This document shows, one piece after another, positions 10,283 through 19,844 of a stretch of DNA of 64,000 bases. Made by a program: the position numbers and the translations under genes. The stretch's first letter is position 1; each line of letters opens with the position of its first letter. Source of the DNA: Desulfocapsa sp. (GTDB lineage: Bacteria; Desulfobacterota; Desulfobulbia; Desulfobulbales; Desulfocapsaceae); assembly GCA_013792135.1 (NCBI GenBank), contig VMSP01000058.1, positions 24,911-88,910 on the forward strand. Direction: 5' to 3'. The notes beneath the pieces are model-generated. The model was not told where the DNA came from. It ran no database searches and saw nothing but the letters and a program-made list of their open reading frames with translations.

Positions 10283-11179
10283 ATGAATTTTCAAGATATT
10301 ATCCTGGAACTGAACCATTACTGGGCAGATCAGGGATGCGCCATTCAACAGCCCTATGACATGGAGGTTGGGGCCGGAACATTCCATCCAGCAACCCTGC
10401 TCAGGTCACTGGGGCCTGAACCATGGAAGGCTGCCTATCCACAACCATCAAGACGTCCCACCGACGGCCGTTATGGTAACAATCCGAACCGTTTGCAACA
10501 TTATTATCAATACCAGGTAGTGCTTAAACCATCGCCTATTGATGTCCAGGAACTTTACCTGAACAGCCTGAAACGCTTTGGACTCAGTCCACTGGAACAC
10601 GATATCCGTTTTGTTGAAGATGACTGGGAATCACCGACTTTAGGAGCTTGGGGACTGGGCTGGGAAGTATGGCTCGATGGAATGGAAGTAACTCAGTTCA
10701 CCTATTTCCAGCAGGCAGGCTCCATTGACCTTCACCCTATCACTGTGGAAATCACCTACGGCCTGGAACGACTTGCTATGTATCTCCAAGGTGTGGACAG
10801 TGTTTATGACATTGCCTGGAACGATACCATAAGTTATGGTGAAATCTTTCACCAGGCAGAGGTTGAATTCTCCACCTTTAATTTTGAAGAGGCCAATGTC
10901 GAAAAGCTGGTATCCTTCTTCGACATCTACGAGCAGGAAGCTCTCAAACTCGTTGAGAAAAAACTCATCCTGCCTGCCTATGATTACTGCCTGAAATGCT
11001 CACACACCTTCAATCTTCTGGATGCACGCAAGGCAATAAGCGTTACAGAGCGAACACGCTACATTGGCAGGATCAGAAATATTGCCAGAAAAGTGGCAGA
11101 GCAGTATATCATCCAAAGGGAAGAAATGGGGTATCCGCTCATAAAAGTCGGACAACCCGTACAGGCAGTTGTTGCTTAA
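10283..11179 (+). CDS. glyQ: Glycyl-tRNA synthetase alpha subunit
   Basis: 298 residues that match the bacterial alpha subunit over the full length: '[36 protein letters not shown]' at the start, '[32 protein letters not shown]', and '[29 protein letters not shown]'. It charges tRNA-Gly together with the beta subunit GlyS, which is usually encoded right downstream; here the next feature is tRNA-Sec, so glyS must be elsewhere. The upstream 280 bp hold an imperfect dyad around 10100-10150 that could form an RNA hairpin; I see no T-box. Confidence 0.95.
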   Translation: MNFQDIILELNHYWADQGCAIQQPYDMEVGAGTFHPATLLRSLGPEPWKAAYPQPSRRPTDGRYGNNPNRLQHYYQYQVVLKPSPIDVQELYLNSLKRFGLSPLEHDIRFVEDDWESPTLGAWGLGWEVWLDGMEVTQFTYFQQAGSIDLHPITVEITYGLERLAMYLQGVDSVYDIAWNDTISYGEIFHQAEVEFSTFNFEEANVEKLVSFFDIYEQEALKLVEKKLILPAYDYCLKCSHTFNLLDARKAISVTERTRYIGRIRNIARKVAEQYIIQREEMGYPLIKVGQPVQAVVA

Positions 11180-11282
11180 GAATAACCTTGTTCCTTTAGT
11201 GCACGCCAGAAAGAGCACCAGAGGAGCGTTGAGGAACAAACTGCAACGCACGACTCATTTGCTTAACATTCACTAAAAAAAA

Positions 11283-11380
11283 TGGCGGAAGTGCATGGGA
11301 ATCGAACCCACCTGCCAGGCTATTAACCCGACACACCGGATTTGAAGTCCGGGAGGGCCACCAGTACCCTGCCCACTTCC
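11283..11380 (-). tRNA. selC: tRNA-Sec (UCA anticodon)
   Basis: A 98-nt minus-strand tRNA including encoded CCA (11283-11285). It has an 8-bp-class acceptor arm (GGAAGTGG pairing with CACTTCC), a very long variable arm, a T-loop GGTTCGATTCC and the anticodon TCA within CTTCAAA, which reads UGA. These are diagnostic of bacterial selenocysteine tRNA. It shows that this organism inserts selenocysteine, which matters for the in-frame UGA codons at 47-49 kb. Confidence 0.95.
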
Positions 11381-11567
11381 ACAGCATCATAAAAGACAAA
11401 TAAAGCCTAATAGATATTGACCTCGAAAACAACTTTTTATTATACTTCTTTTTGTATTAATAAACTATTAATAGAGTTGCTCCTGACGACAACAAAAAGC
11501 AAACAAAACCCTCACGAATTACTCTACCTCTAACATAACAACAAGCCGAGAGACTAAAATAATCGCT

Positions 11568-11909
11568 ATGCAGTGTGAAAGACTCCTAAAACAGATAAAG
11601 ACATGGTACCTTCATGTCCAAAGTGAAACCATGGCCCCGGCCCGCATGATCAGCTTTATCGAAAGTCATGCCAGCCAATGCGCTATCTGTCTGGCTGACC
11701 CTGATCTCCAGGAAGAAATCACCAAAATTACAGAAATGATTCTTCCAGAGTCCAAGATTCCAAAAGCAGTCCGCCTACAGCAGGAAGATGCTGAAGAAGA
11801 AGAGATGCCCGAAGAGGAAGATGAAAACTCAGAAGACGATGAAGATGGGGAGAAGGGGGATGAGGACGAAGACGACTTGGAAATTTTTGATCTTGACGAC
11901 GAAATCTAA
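11568..11909 (+). CDS. Small protein with a strongly acidic C-terminal tail
   Basis: 113 residues. The first 65 look helical with two CxxC-like Cys (QCAICL, near residues 37-41); the last 45 are almost all Asp/Glu with a final 'DLEIFDLDDEI'. I do not recognise it. Acidic tails of this kind occur in proteins that contact basic partners such as ribosomal or nucleoid proteins. It stands alone 187 bp from the divergent tRNA-Sec gene, and converges on the ligase gene. Confidence 0.55.
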   Translation: MQCERLLKQIKTWYLHVQSETMAPARMISFIESHASQCAICLADPDLQEEITKITEMILPESKIPKAVRLQQEDAEEEEMPEEEDENSEDDEDGEKGDEDEDDLEIFDLDDEI

Positions 11910-11978
11910 CCTTTTTACCGTGATTTTCTTTGCAGATCAGACCAGCTAGAAGGGTCGACCACTGCTTACACCAGAATT

Positions 11979-12812
11979 TCACAGAGATTTATCCAGCCTA
12001 ACCCTGAGAAAAGAGGGGAACTTAGGAAGACCTGATTTCAAAAAACCATAATACTTAAAGGTAACAATGGAACCGATGGGTGGAGGTTTGTCCCGCTCAC
12101 CATCACTAAACCCCGTTCCTATCTTAAATCTGGTTTGATCCGGCAATTCCACGAGTAAAGAGCCAAGTCGGCCACGGTTTTTACCCTTGCCTTCGATATG
12201 ACCAATTACCACTGCCTCCATGTCAAAAAAACTTTTTACCTTTAAAATCTCGTCACTTCGCCCTCTATTATAGATCGTATCAGATTTTCTGACAATCAAC
12301 CCCTCACCACCCAGTTTCTCTACCTGCTGCAACTCAATCTGGAGCTGCCTTGTATCTTGAAGAGTCTTTTGCGGAATAACAAAGGCAAACGAGGAAGGGT
12401 GCTCAGCAAACCAGTCCTTTGCCTTCTCGAGTCGCTGAGCAAAGCCTCCTGTTTTCTGTGGCACATCAAATATCGCAAACTTCAACTCCAGCCAACCATC
12501 ATGAGGTTGCTGTTGCTTGACAACGCCTGCGGTTTTCTCAAAATTTCCTCGACCTCCCCAGAGCTCCCCCTCCAAGGCAAAAGGAGGAAAATTATGACAA
12601 AATACTGCCGGTGGATGCAAGGGATTACCGTTCTTACTAAGCAGTCTCTTCCCGTCCCAATACCCTCGTATCCCATCCAGTTTCTCACTCACCAACCAAC
12701 CGGAGACATCGATATTCTCCGTATAGACTTGGGGAAGCATGATATCCAGCGCATACGTATTCAACGGCAGGAGACATACAACCAGCCACAACCAGGGAAT
12801 AATTTTCTTCAT
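11979..12812 (-). CDS. Periplasmic ATP-dependent DNA ligase (LigE type)
   Basis: 277 residues from the ATG at 12812, which gives a clean signal peptide (MKKIIPWLWLVVCLLPLNTYA). Nucleotidyltransferase motif I is EKLDG with the adenylated Lys at about residue 44; 'GEGLIVR' is motif IV and 'LKVKSF' motif V, followed by an OB-fold ending in 'YYGFLKSGLPKFPSFLRVR'. It lacks other domains, as in LigE, a minimal ligase exported to the periplasm in several Proteobacteria and linked by others to uptake of DNA or biofilm DNA. A type IV pilus operon lies 6 kb away, which fits but does not prove a DNA-uptake role. Confidence 0.85.
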   Translation of the reverse strand: MKKIIPWLWLVVCLLPLNTYALDIMLPQVYTENIDVSGWLVSEKLDGIRGYWDGKRLLSKNGNPLHPPAVFCHNFPPFALEGELWGGRGNFEKTAGVVKQQQPHDGWLELKFAIFDVPQKTGGFAQRLEKAKDWFAEHPSSFAFVIPQKTLQDTRQLQIELQQVEKLGGEGLIVRKSDTIYNRGRSDEILKVKSFFDMEAVVIGHIEGKGKNRGRLGSLLVELPDQTRFKIGTGFSDGERDKPPPIGSIVTFKYYGFLKSGLPKFPSFLRVRLDKSL

Positions 12813-12928
12813 TGGTTCACTCAAAACCTGCCCTACTTTTCCGGCAGGTCCTTTTCTAATAGCTGAGTCTTTCACTCAGGATCGTTGAACAAAAGATATA
12901 GATGAAAGGTTCTGCAACATAAAGAAAA

Positions 12929-13345
12929 CTATTTTCTTGCAGCATCAAGACAGGCTTCGTCCATACGACATTCAAGGTATTGGATCAATGAGTCATTCCG
13001 TGCTTCAATATCGAAACAGATGGCATCTTCGCCGAGCAGTCCTCCCGGCACAAAATCGCCTTTTTCTTCCGGGTCAGTAATCATTTCACTATAAAAACAG
13101 ATTGAAAGCCATCGGGTAACATCTTCAATGACATCAACCATAACAAAAAGCCCTCTTACTTTCTGATGAGCATGAACAGCCCTGAGAGAATAGGTAAGAC
13201 CAGGCCGGGATATGAAGTCGAGCGTCACGCCTTCTTTTTCACTCAGGTATTTTCTGAAATGTGAAAATATCTCTCTATTTTTTTCAGGTGTCTCAGCCCA
13301 TTGTTCAATAAACAAGTTCAGCTCTCGCTCCCTTTCTTCTCTCAT
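12929..13345 (-). CDS. Conserved-looking hypothetical protein
   Basis: 138 residues from the ATG at 13345, preceded at 6 nt by AAGGAG. Mixed alpha/beta content: 'FLVMVDVIEDVTRWLSICFYSEMITDPEEKG'-type centre with 'FVPGGLLGEDAICFDIEARND' and a final helix 'IQYLECRMDEACLDAAR'. It has no signal peptide or membrane segment. I do not recognise the family. Confidence 0.6.
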   Translation of the reverse strand: MREERERELNLFIEQWAETPEKNREIFSHFRKYLSEKEGVTLDFISRPGLTYSLRAVHAHQKVRGLFVMVDVIEDVTRWLSICFYSEMITDPEEKGDFVPGGLLGEDAICFDIEARNDSLIQYLECRMDEACLDAARK

Positions 13346-13633
13346 ACCCAACTCCTTCCATACTGTACTTGACTATAATTTTAATTGTGAGGACCGTTTG
13401 GATTGCACCATAAGGCATTGTGCCCATAAGATTGTTAGAGAAATCAAAATTTTCTTTTGATTACCTACGAAATCATACTATCATGGATGTTATGGAAATC
13501 AAGCACTGACACGGGCCAGACCATCAGATGCAAACAAAGAAAGAATATCGAGCTATTCACAGATTAGCACAAATTCTGATAGGGACAGAAAAATCTATCA
13601 GTACAAACAGTCGAATAAAAAGGAGGAGCACCT

Positions 13634-13936
13634 ATGCAAGGGGCGATTTTTATGATTAAACGGGCCGAATACCGGAAGGAGAAGGAAGCTGTCCTCTTTG
13701 ACCGGGTTATCCAGTGGGCCCGAGAAGACAACGATGATACTATCCTTGAGATCGTCCAACGGGCCTTTGCTGACGATGATGCCGAACACTGGTTGTCCAT
13801 TCACCCAACCAGCTCCTTTTCAGGTCTCATCGGCTATTATATGGATATTGTCGCCAACGAAAAAGAATTAAACGGCAATGAACGGCGTCTCCTTACCAAA
13901 AAGCTGGAGGCCTACAGCAAAAAACTTCTCTCATAG
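13634..13936 (+). CDS. Small helical hypothetical protein
   Basis: 100 residues, predicted almost entirely helical ('YRKEKEAVLFDRVIQWAREDNDDTILEIVQRAFADDDAEHW'), no membrane segment. A strong AGGAGGAG site precedes the ATG, which supports translation. Not recognised; the flanking regions are non-coding, so it is monocistronic. Confidence 0.6.
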   Translation: MQGAIFMIKRAEYRKEKEAVLFDRVIQWAREDNDDTILEIVQRAFADDDAEHWLSIHPTSSFSGLIGYYMDIVANEKELNGNERRLLTKKLEAYSKKLLS

Positions 13937-14286
13937 CTATACCATCTCTATTACCACAGACCCAGCTCAGCAATGCAGATAAATGATTTGTCACCCCTGG
14001 GCTCTCTCTTCTGATTGAATCTTTACTCCTGCAAGAGTCTGCACTACAGATACAAACACACTCAAACTAAAATTTATATAAATTCAAGACACATGTGCAA
14101 AAACAAAAAACCACATTACCTGCTTCAAGAATACAGGAGTGCCTATACGGCATCTGCACATGGACTCTTAAAAAAAATAATGATATCGGTATGATAAAAC
14201 AAGAAAGCCCCTTGCCGAGACATGATCTCGACAAGGGGCTTATATAAGCAAATGTTTCCGTAACTATTCGAAAACTTATAATATTT
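13937..14286. other. Intergenic stretch with a tRNA terminator
   Basis: 350 bp without a convincing gene. The only structure I see is the hairpin at 14206-14240 listed separately and a short ACACATGTG/GCACATG word pair near 14090-14160. Confidence 0.6.
14206..14240 (-). terminator. Stem-loop terminator downstream of tRNA-Met
   Basis: 15-bp arms (14206-14220, 14226-14240) with one mismatch, followed on the minus strand by a TTTCTTGTTTT tract, 46 bp after the tRNA 3' end. Confidence 0.75.
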
Positions 14287-14363
14287 TGGTGGCGATGCAG
14301 GGAATTGAACCCCGGACACTACGGATATGAGCCGTATGCTCTAACCATCTGAGCTACATCGCC
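14287..14363 (-). tRNA. tRNA-Met (CAU anticodon)
   Basis: 77 nt with encoded CCA at 14287-14289, acceptor stem GGCGATG/CATCGCC, D-arm TAGCTCAGATGGTTAGAGC, anticodon loop CTCATAT and T-loop GGTTCAATTCC. The CAU anticodon with this elongator-like body points to elongator Met; a lysidine-modified Ile(CAU) tRNA cannot be excluded by eye. Confidence 0.9.
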
Positions 14364-14474
14364 ATTGATTTTGAGACGGGATAATTACCTTATCCCCTCC
14401 TTCCTGTCAACCATTTTTCCCTAAGGTAGCCGAGGAAAGCTCATAAAAACAGAAATTATATAAAAAGTATAAAT

Positions 14475-14506
14475 AAGGAAAGGGTCCCAACAGAGTCCCT
14501 TTCCTT
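14475..14506 (-). terminator. Stem-loop terminator of groES-groL
   Basis: 10-bp perfect arms (14475-14484, 14497-14506) 55 bp past the groL stop, followed by T-rich sequence on the minus strand. Confidence 0.75.
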
Positions 14507-14560
14507 GTCATTCCCTTTTCATCCTATCACATCCTATCGGATGAGAACAAAAAAGTCTTT

Positions 14561-16282
<1,722 letters not shown>

Positions 16283-16570
16283 TTATTCGACAATACCCAT
16301 GATATCATCTTCACGCATGATGATGAAGTCCTCACCATCAAGTTTTACATCAGTTCCACCGTACTTGGAAAAGAGCACCTTATCCCCGGCCTTTACCTGC
16401 AGAGCCACACGGTCTCCCTTCTCATTGGTCTTGCCAGGTCCAACAGCAACGACTGTACCTTCGGCTGGCTTTTCTTTGGCACTGTCTGGAATGATAATTC
16501 CACCTGCGGTCTTTGTTATCTCTTCCAGCCTTTTTACTAAAAGACGATCATTCAATGGACGAATTTTCAT
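16283..16570 (-). CDS. groS: Co-chaperonin GroES
   Basis: 95 residues: '[40 protein letters not shown]' with the mobile loop, then '[36 protein letters not shown]'. It caps the GroEL chamber. ATG at 16570 has GGAGGAACTAC upstream. First gene of the groES-groL operon; no CIRCE element was found in its leader. Confidence 0.98.
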   Translation of the reverse strand: MKIRPLNDRLLVKRLEEITKTAGGIIIPDSAKEKPAEGTVVAVGPGKTNEKGDRVALQVKAGDKVLFSKYGGTDVKLDGEDFIIMREDDIMGIVE

Positions 16571-16673
16571 GTAGTTCCTCCGACACGATTTTATTTAAAG
16601 ATTGGGCATCCGCCCCCTGCATGTTAATCTGGGATATCGATACCAAAAACCGACACCCCTAAAACTGGGCAAA

Positions 16674-16701
16674 ACTATAGGCTGGCTTTTACAAAAATCA
16701 A
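16674..16701 (-). promoter_or_regulatory. Likely promoter of groES-groL
   Basis: On the minus strand TTGATT (16696-16701) and TATAGT (16674-16679) are 16 bp apart, about 100 bp upstream of groES. With the extended context CTTGAT...CCTATAGT it could also be read as a heat-shock (sigma-32) promoter; the sequence does not decide. Confidence 0.5.
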
Positions 16702-16731
16702 GGGGCGAATGTCAAAAAAACATCCGCCCCT
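16701..16731 (-). terminator. Hairpin between ilvE and the groES promoter
   Basis: Arms AGGGGCGAATGT and ACATCCGCCCCT (16701-16712, 16720-16731) with one unpaired position. On the minus strand it is followed by TTGATTTTT, so it can terminate ilvE transcription, and its last bases overlap the -35 of the groES promoter. Confidence 0.55.
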
Positions 16732-16890
16732 GCACACGAAACCAACAACTACCTTACCGGAAATCTATGACAACTGAGGCAACAGCCCCTTCAGACCATC
16801 TTCTAAAAACATCAATAACCTTGGGATGCCAGGACCATCAGAAAACAATCATCAGGATATAACAACTATTTCGTAACAAAATCCTGCAAA
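16732..16890. other. Gap downstream of ilvE
   Basis: Together with the groES leader (16571-16731) this makes a 320-bp non-coding stretch. I see no gene in it beyond the promoter and hairpin listed. Confidence 0.5.
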
Positions 16891-17973
16891 TCAACCGACA
16901 CGGGTAATCCACTTGAATGGATCTTCCTGCTGTCCATTCTGAATCGCCTGCAACTCATCAAAAAGCCGCTGTGAGAACAGACCGGTACGTCCACTATTAA
17001 TCACATATTTTTTATCCTTATAACACAATTCCCCTACCGGCGAGATTACCGCCGCCGTGCCGGTACCAAAGGCCTCGGTCAAACTTCCATCAATACTGGC
17101 CTCAATAACCTCATCAATGGTGACGGGCCTTTCCACAACTTTCATCCCCCACTTCCGGGCAAGCTGAATCACAGAATCCCGAGTAATACCAGGCAAGATG
17201 GAGCCGCCAAGGGGTGGCGTCACCAGCTCATTGTTGATCATGAAAAAGATATTCGAAGTGCCGACCTCTTCCACATACTTTCTCTCACAGGCATCCAGCC
17301 ATAAAACCTGGGTGTAGCCAGCCTTATGTGCCTCTTCAGCCGCCATGATACTTGCCGCATAATTGCCGGCAGTCTTCACATGACCGACCCCACCCTTAAC
17401 GGAGCGTACATACTTATCGGTGACATAAATTTTAGTCGGGCTGAACCCTTCAGGATAATAAGCCCCAACGGGACACATGATAATAAAAAAATAATATTCC
17501 CCGGATGGTCGAACCCCCAGGGCAGGCTCTACGGCAATCATGGTAGGACGAATATAAAGGGTGGCTCCCGCAACCGTAGGTATCCAGTCCCGATCAAGAT
17601 AAACAAGGGCCTTCAGGGCCTTGAAAACTTTTTCAAGCGGCAACCTGGGCATACACATCCGCAGGGCCGATGTATTCATCCGCTCAATATTCTCCTGAGG
17701 CCGAAAAAGATATACTTGCCCTTTTTCTCCTTTGTAGGCCTTCAACCCCTCGAAGATCGCCTGACCATAATGAAAGACCATGGCCGCAGGATCCAAGCTG
17801 AAACTATGATATGGACAGATCTTGGCATCATGCCACCCACTCTGCCGATTCCACTTCATCAAAAACATATGATCAGTAAAATGTGCTCCAAAACCAAGAC
17901 TATCCTGGGCAGGCTTTTGTTTAAGTTGCTCCTGGCTCGCCTTCTCCAGCCCTATCTCCATATTTTCCCACAT
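16891..17973 (-). CDS. ilvE: Branched-chain amino acid aminotransferase
   Basis: 360 residues of the longer class-IV aminotransferase type (BCAT, as in eukaryotes and many bacteria). 'VFHYGQAIFEGLKAYKG' is the domain entry, 'LYIRPTMIA' the substrate side, 'GGVGHVKTAGNYAAS' contains the PLP lysine (near residue 200), 'EEVGTSNIFF' and 'LPGITRDSVI' bind the cofactor phosphate, and 'TEAFGTGTAAVISPV' closes the site. It transaminates the keto acids of Val, Leu and Ile. Single gene. Confidence 0.95.
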   Translation of the reverse strand: MWENMEIGLEKASQEQLKQKPAQDSLGFGAHFTDHMFLMKWNRQSGWHDAKICPYHSFSLDPAAMVFHYGQAIFEGLKAYKGEKGQVYLFRPQENIERMNTSALRMCMPRLPLEKVFKALKALVYLDRDWIPTVAGATLYIRPTMIAVEPALGVRPSGEYYFFIIMCPVGAYYPEGFSPTKIYVTDKYVRSVKGGVGHVKTAGNYAASIMAAEEAHKAGYTQVLWLDACERKYVEEVGTSNIFFMINNELVTPPLGGSILPGITRDSVIQLARKWGMKVVERPVTIDEVIEASIDGSLTEAFGTGTAAVISPVGELCYKDKKYVINSGRTGLFSQRLFDELQAIQNGQQEDPFKWITRVG

Positions 17974-18291
17974 GACAATTCCCTCTTCTTACTCAAGAAT
18001 CAAATTTAAGATCTTAACCTCCAAAGAGACTTTCATCTTATTTCTCTTTTCTTCAACCACGTTAAACTATATAGTAAATATATTGAGCACTATTCCTATA
18101 TCAGGATTTTCATTTAATCGAATAGTGGAACCGCCCCACTGAACAAAAAAATAATTTTTCAATATTCTCCTGTTATCCAGTCACGTATAAAGCTCCTGAC
18201 TCAATTTCTAAACTTTATTGAATTACCCAGCTATATAAGAAATTGCAACTTTATTTCTCATTTCCCAACTACCATTCACGTTCAATCCGCC
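17974..18291. other. Divergent intergenic region ilvE / AI-2E transporter
   Basis: 318 bp, strongly A/T-rich, with promoter-like words such as TTAAACTATATAGT but no convincing structure. It must contain promoters for both divergent genes. Confidence 0.4.
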
Positions 18292-19410
18292 ATGAGCAAC
18301 GACCAGACCCCCTTTAAAAGCTCAGACTACCAGCGTCCGTATACCCTGGAATCTGGCTATTTCCTCTTGATCTTTTCCGTTTCAGCGATTTTTCTTGGAC
18401 GCCTCCTCTGGCCATTCTGGTCTATCCTGGTGCTTTCCTTTCTGCTGGCCAGTCTATTCAGGCCAATCTATTCTTTTTTAAGCAACAGGAAGATATCCGC
18501 CCCCTTTGCTTCCATCCTTACCTGCATCTTGATCGTCTTTATCGTTTTTATCCCTCTACTCCTTTTTATCGGCACCCTATCTAACGAAGCATTAAGCCTG
18601 TACCAATGGGGGCGCGATGCAGGTGTCGGACTCAAGATACAATCTTTCCTTCAAAAAAACCCGATAGTGGCCCAGATCCAGACCTACCTTCAGGGCATTG
18701 GCCTCAACTTTGAGCCAGCACAGCTCACAGACACCCTATCGTCTCTGGTCAAAACAGGCGGCCTCTTTCTTTACAACCAGGCAAGCTCGTGGGCAGCTAA
18801 TATCCTGCATTTTCTTGCTCTTTTCTGCATGATGATCCTGATCATCTTCTTTCTGCTCATTGATCAGGAAAAGCTTGTTGCCTTTATCATCCGCCTATCT
18901 CCACTCCCTGACCATGAAGACCTTCTTCTTATTGCCAAATTTGAAGAAATTGCCAACGCTATCCTCAAAGGGAATCTCATTTGTGGACTCATTCAGGGGA
19001 TCATTGCCGGGGGGATCTTTGCCGTACTCGACCTGAATGCCCCAATTCTCTGGGGTTGCATCATGGCAGTTCTAGCCTTTCTTCCGATCTTCGGCATAGG
19101 ACTGGTGATGATCCCAGCGGCAATGATTATAGCTATTAATGGTCAGCCAGGAACCGGAACATTTCTTTTTCTCGTCTACATATGCCTGTCCTTCTCCATG
19201 GAATATCTGGTAAAACCGAAAATAGTAGGCGGACAGGTCAAGATGCACACCCTGCTGGTCTTTCTTTCCCTCATGGGCGGACTTACTGTATATGGGATAC
19301 TTGGTATTATTTATGGACCACTGATTATCACTGCTTTTCTCACCTTGTCAGATCTCTATCTTGCAAGATATGATTTTTCCTTGAAAAGGAATAATGAAGA
19401 ATCAATATGA
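18292..19410 (+). CDS. AI-2E family transporter (PerM/YdiK type)
   Basis: 372 residues with about eight hydrophobic segments: two near 25-55, one near 70-95, a soluble middle region (about 105-160) and five more between 165 and 350, including the family pattern 'LPIFGIGLVMIPAAMI' and 'MGGLTVYGILGIIYGPLIITAFLTL'. Members have been proposed to export autoinducer-2 or act as Na+/H+ antiporters; the substrate here is unknown. A stem-loop follows 54 bp after the stop. Confidence 0.85.
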   Translation: MSNDQTPFKSSDYQRPYTLESGYFLLIFSVSAIFLGRLLWPFWSILVLSFLLASLFRPIYSFLSNRKISAPFASILTCILIVFIVFIPLLLFIGTLSNEALSLYQWGRDAGVGLKIQSFLQKNPIVAQIQTYLQGIGLNFEPAQLTDTLSSLVKTGGLFLYNQASSWAANILHFLALFCMMILIIFFLLIDQEKLVAFIIRLSPLPDHEDLLLIAKFEEIANAILKGNLICGLIQGIIAGGIFAVLDLNAPILWGCIMAVLAFLPIFGIGLVMIPAAMIIAINGQPGTGTFLFLVYICLSFSMEYLVKPKIVGGQVKMHTLLVFLSLMGGLTVYGILGIIYGPLIITAFLTLSDLYLARYDFSLKRNNEESI

Positions 19411-19464
19411 TTTCAAAAAATTAAAGCCTGACACAGCTCCCAAAGACTAACTATCACTTTTCTA

Positions 19465-19501
19465 CCAAAGAAAACTGTAACCCGACCATAGCTTTCTTTG
19501 G
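19465..19501 (+). terminator. Terminator after the AI-2E transporter gene
   Basis: 9-bp perfect arms CCAAAGAAA / TTTCTTTGG (19465-19473, 19493-19501) followed by TTTATC. Confidence 0.6.
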
Positions 19502-19757
19502 GTTTATCATGATATTATTCGAATTAAGACTTGGCTTTTGACAACGAAGGTCAAAGTCAAGCTGTACCTGGGTCTAAAAATCAAGCAATGCATTGAGCCG
19601 CCAGCAAGCATATGACGAAAGTCTCTTACCTGAGGTTGGACTGTGGGAGTTATATTAAATAGACCTAATCTGAAACTTTGAGGCTCGATCTCTACGCGTG
19701 ATGTGACAGGAAAACAGTATACGTCAAATGGAAGGGCAGGCGGCGGGGAAAAAGAAA
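19502..19757. other. Gap left of the tRNA-Pro attachment site
   Basis: No gene supported. It is the chromosomal flank downstream of the tRNA-Pro terminator; with the terminators it makes a 389-bp non-coding stretch. Confidence 0.5.
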
Positions 19758-19786
19758 AAGCCAAGCACTAAATAAGTGCTTGGCTT
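19758..19786 (-). terminator. Original terminator of tRNA-Pro
   Basis: 12-bp perfect arms AAGCCAAGCACT/AGTGCTTGGCTT (19758-19769, 19775-19786) followed on the minus strand by TTTTCTTTTT. It lies 13 bp past the tRNA-Pro 3' end and shows that this side is the native chromosomal tail of the tRNA gene. Confidence 0.85.
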
Positions 19787-19799
19787 CTGTACTGATTAA

Positions 19800-19844
19800 T
19801 GGTCGGGGCGGCAGGATTCGAACCTGCGGCCTCCTGCTCCCAAG
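19800..19844 (-). other. Attachment site: 3' part of a tRNA-Pro gene
   Basis: On the minus strand this reads the 3' 45 nt of a tRNA-Pro: anticodon loop CTTGGGA (anticodon TGG), stem GCAGG, variable region, T-arm GCAGGTTCGAATCCTGC, acceptor CGCCCCG and CCA. The 5' half is missing; instead the integrase stop codon abuts directly. This is the usual footprint of integration into a tRNA 3' end, with the intact tRNA regenerated at the other end of the element. Confidence 0.9.

Noticed and set aside
16571-16730. CIRCE element for HrcA upstream of groES
   Set aside because: No TTAGCACTC-N9-GAGTGCTAA pattern present.
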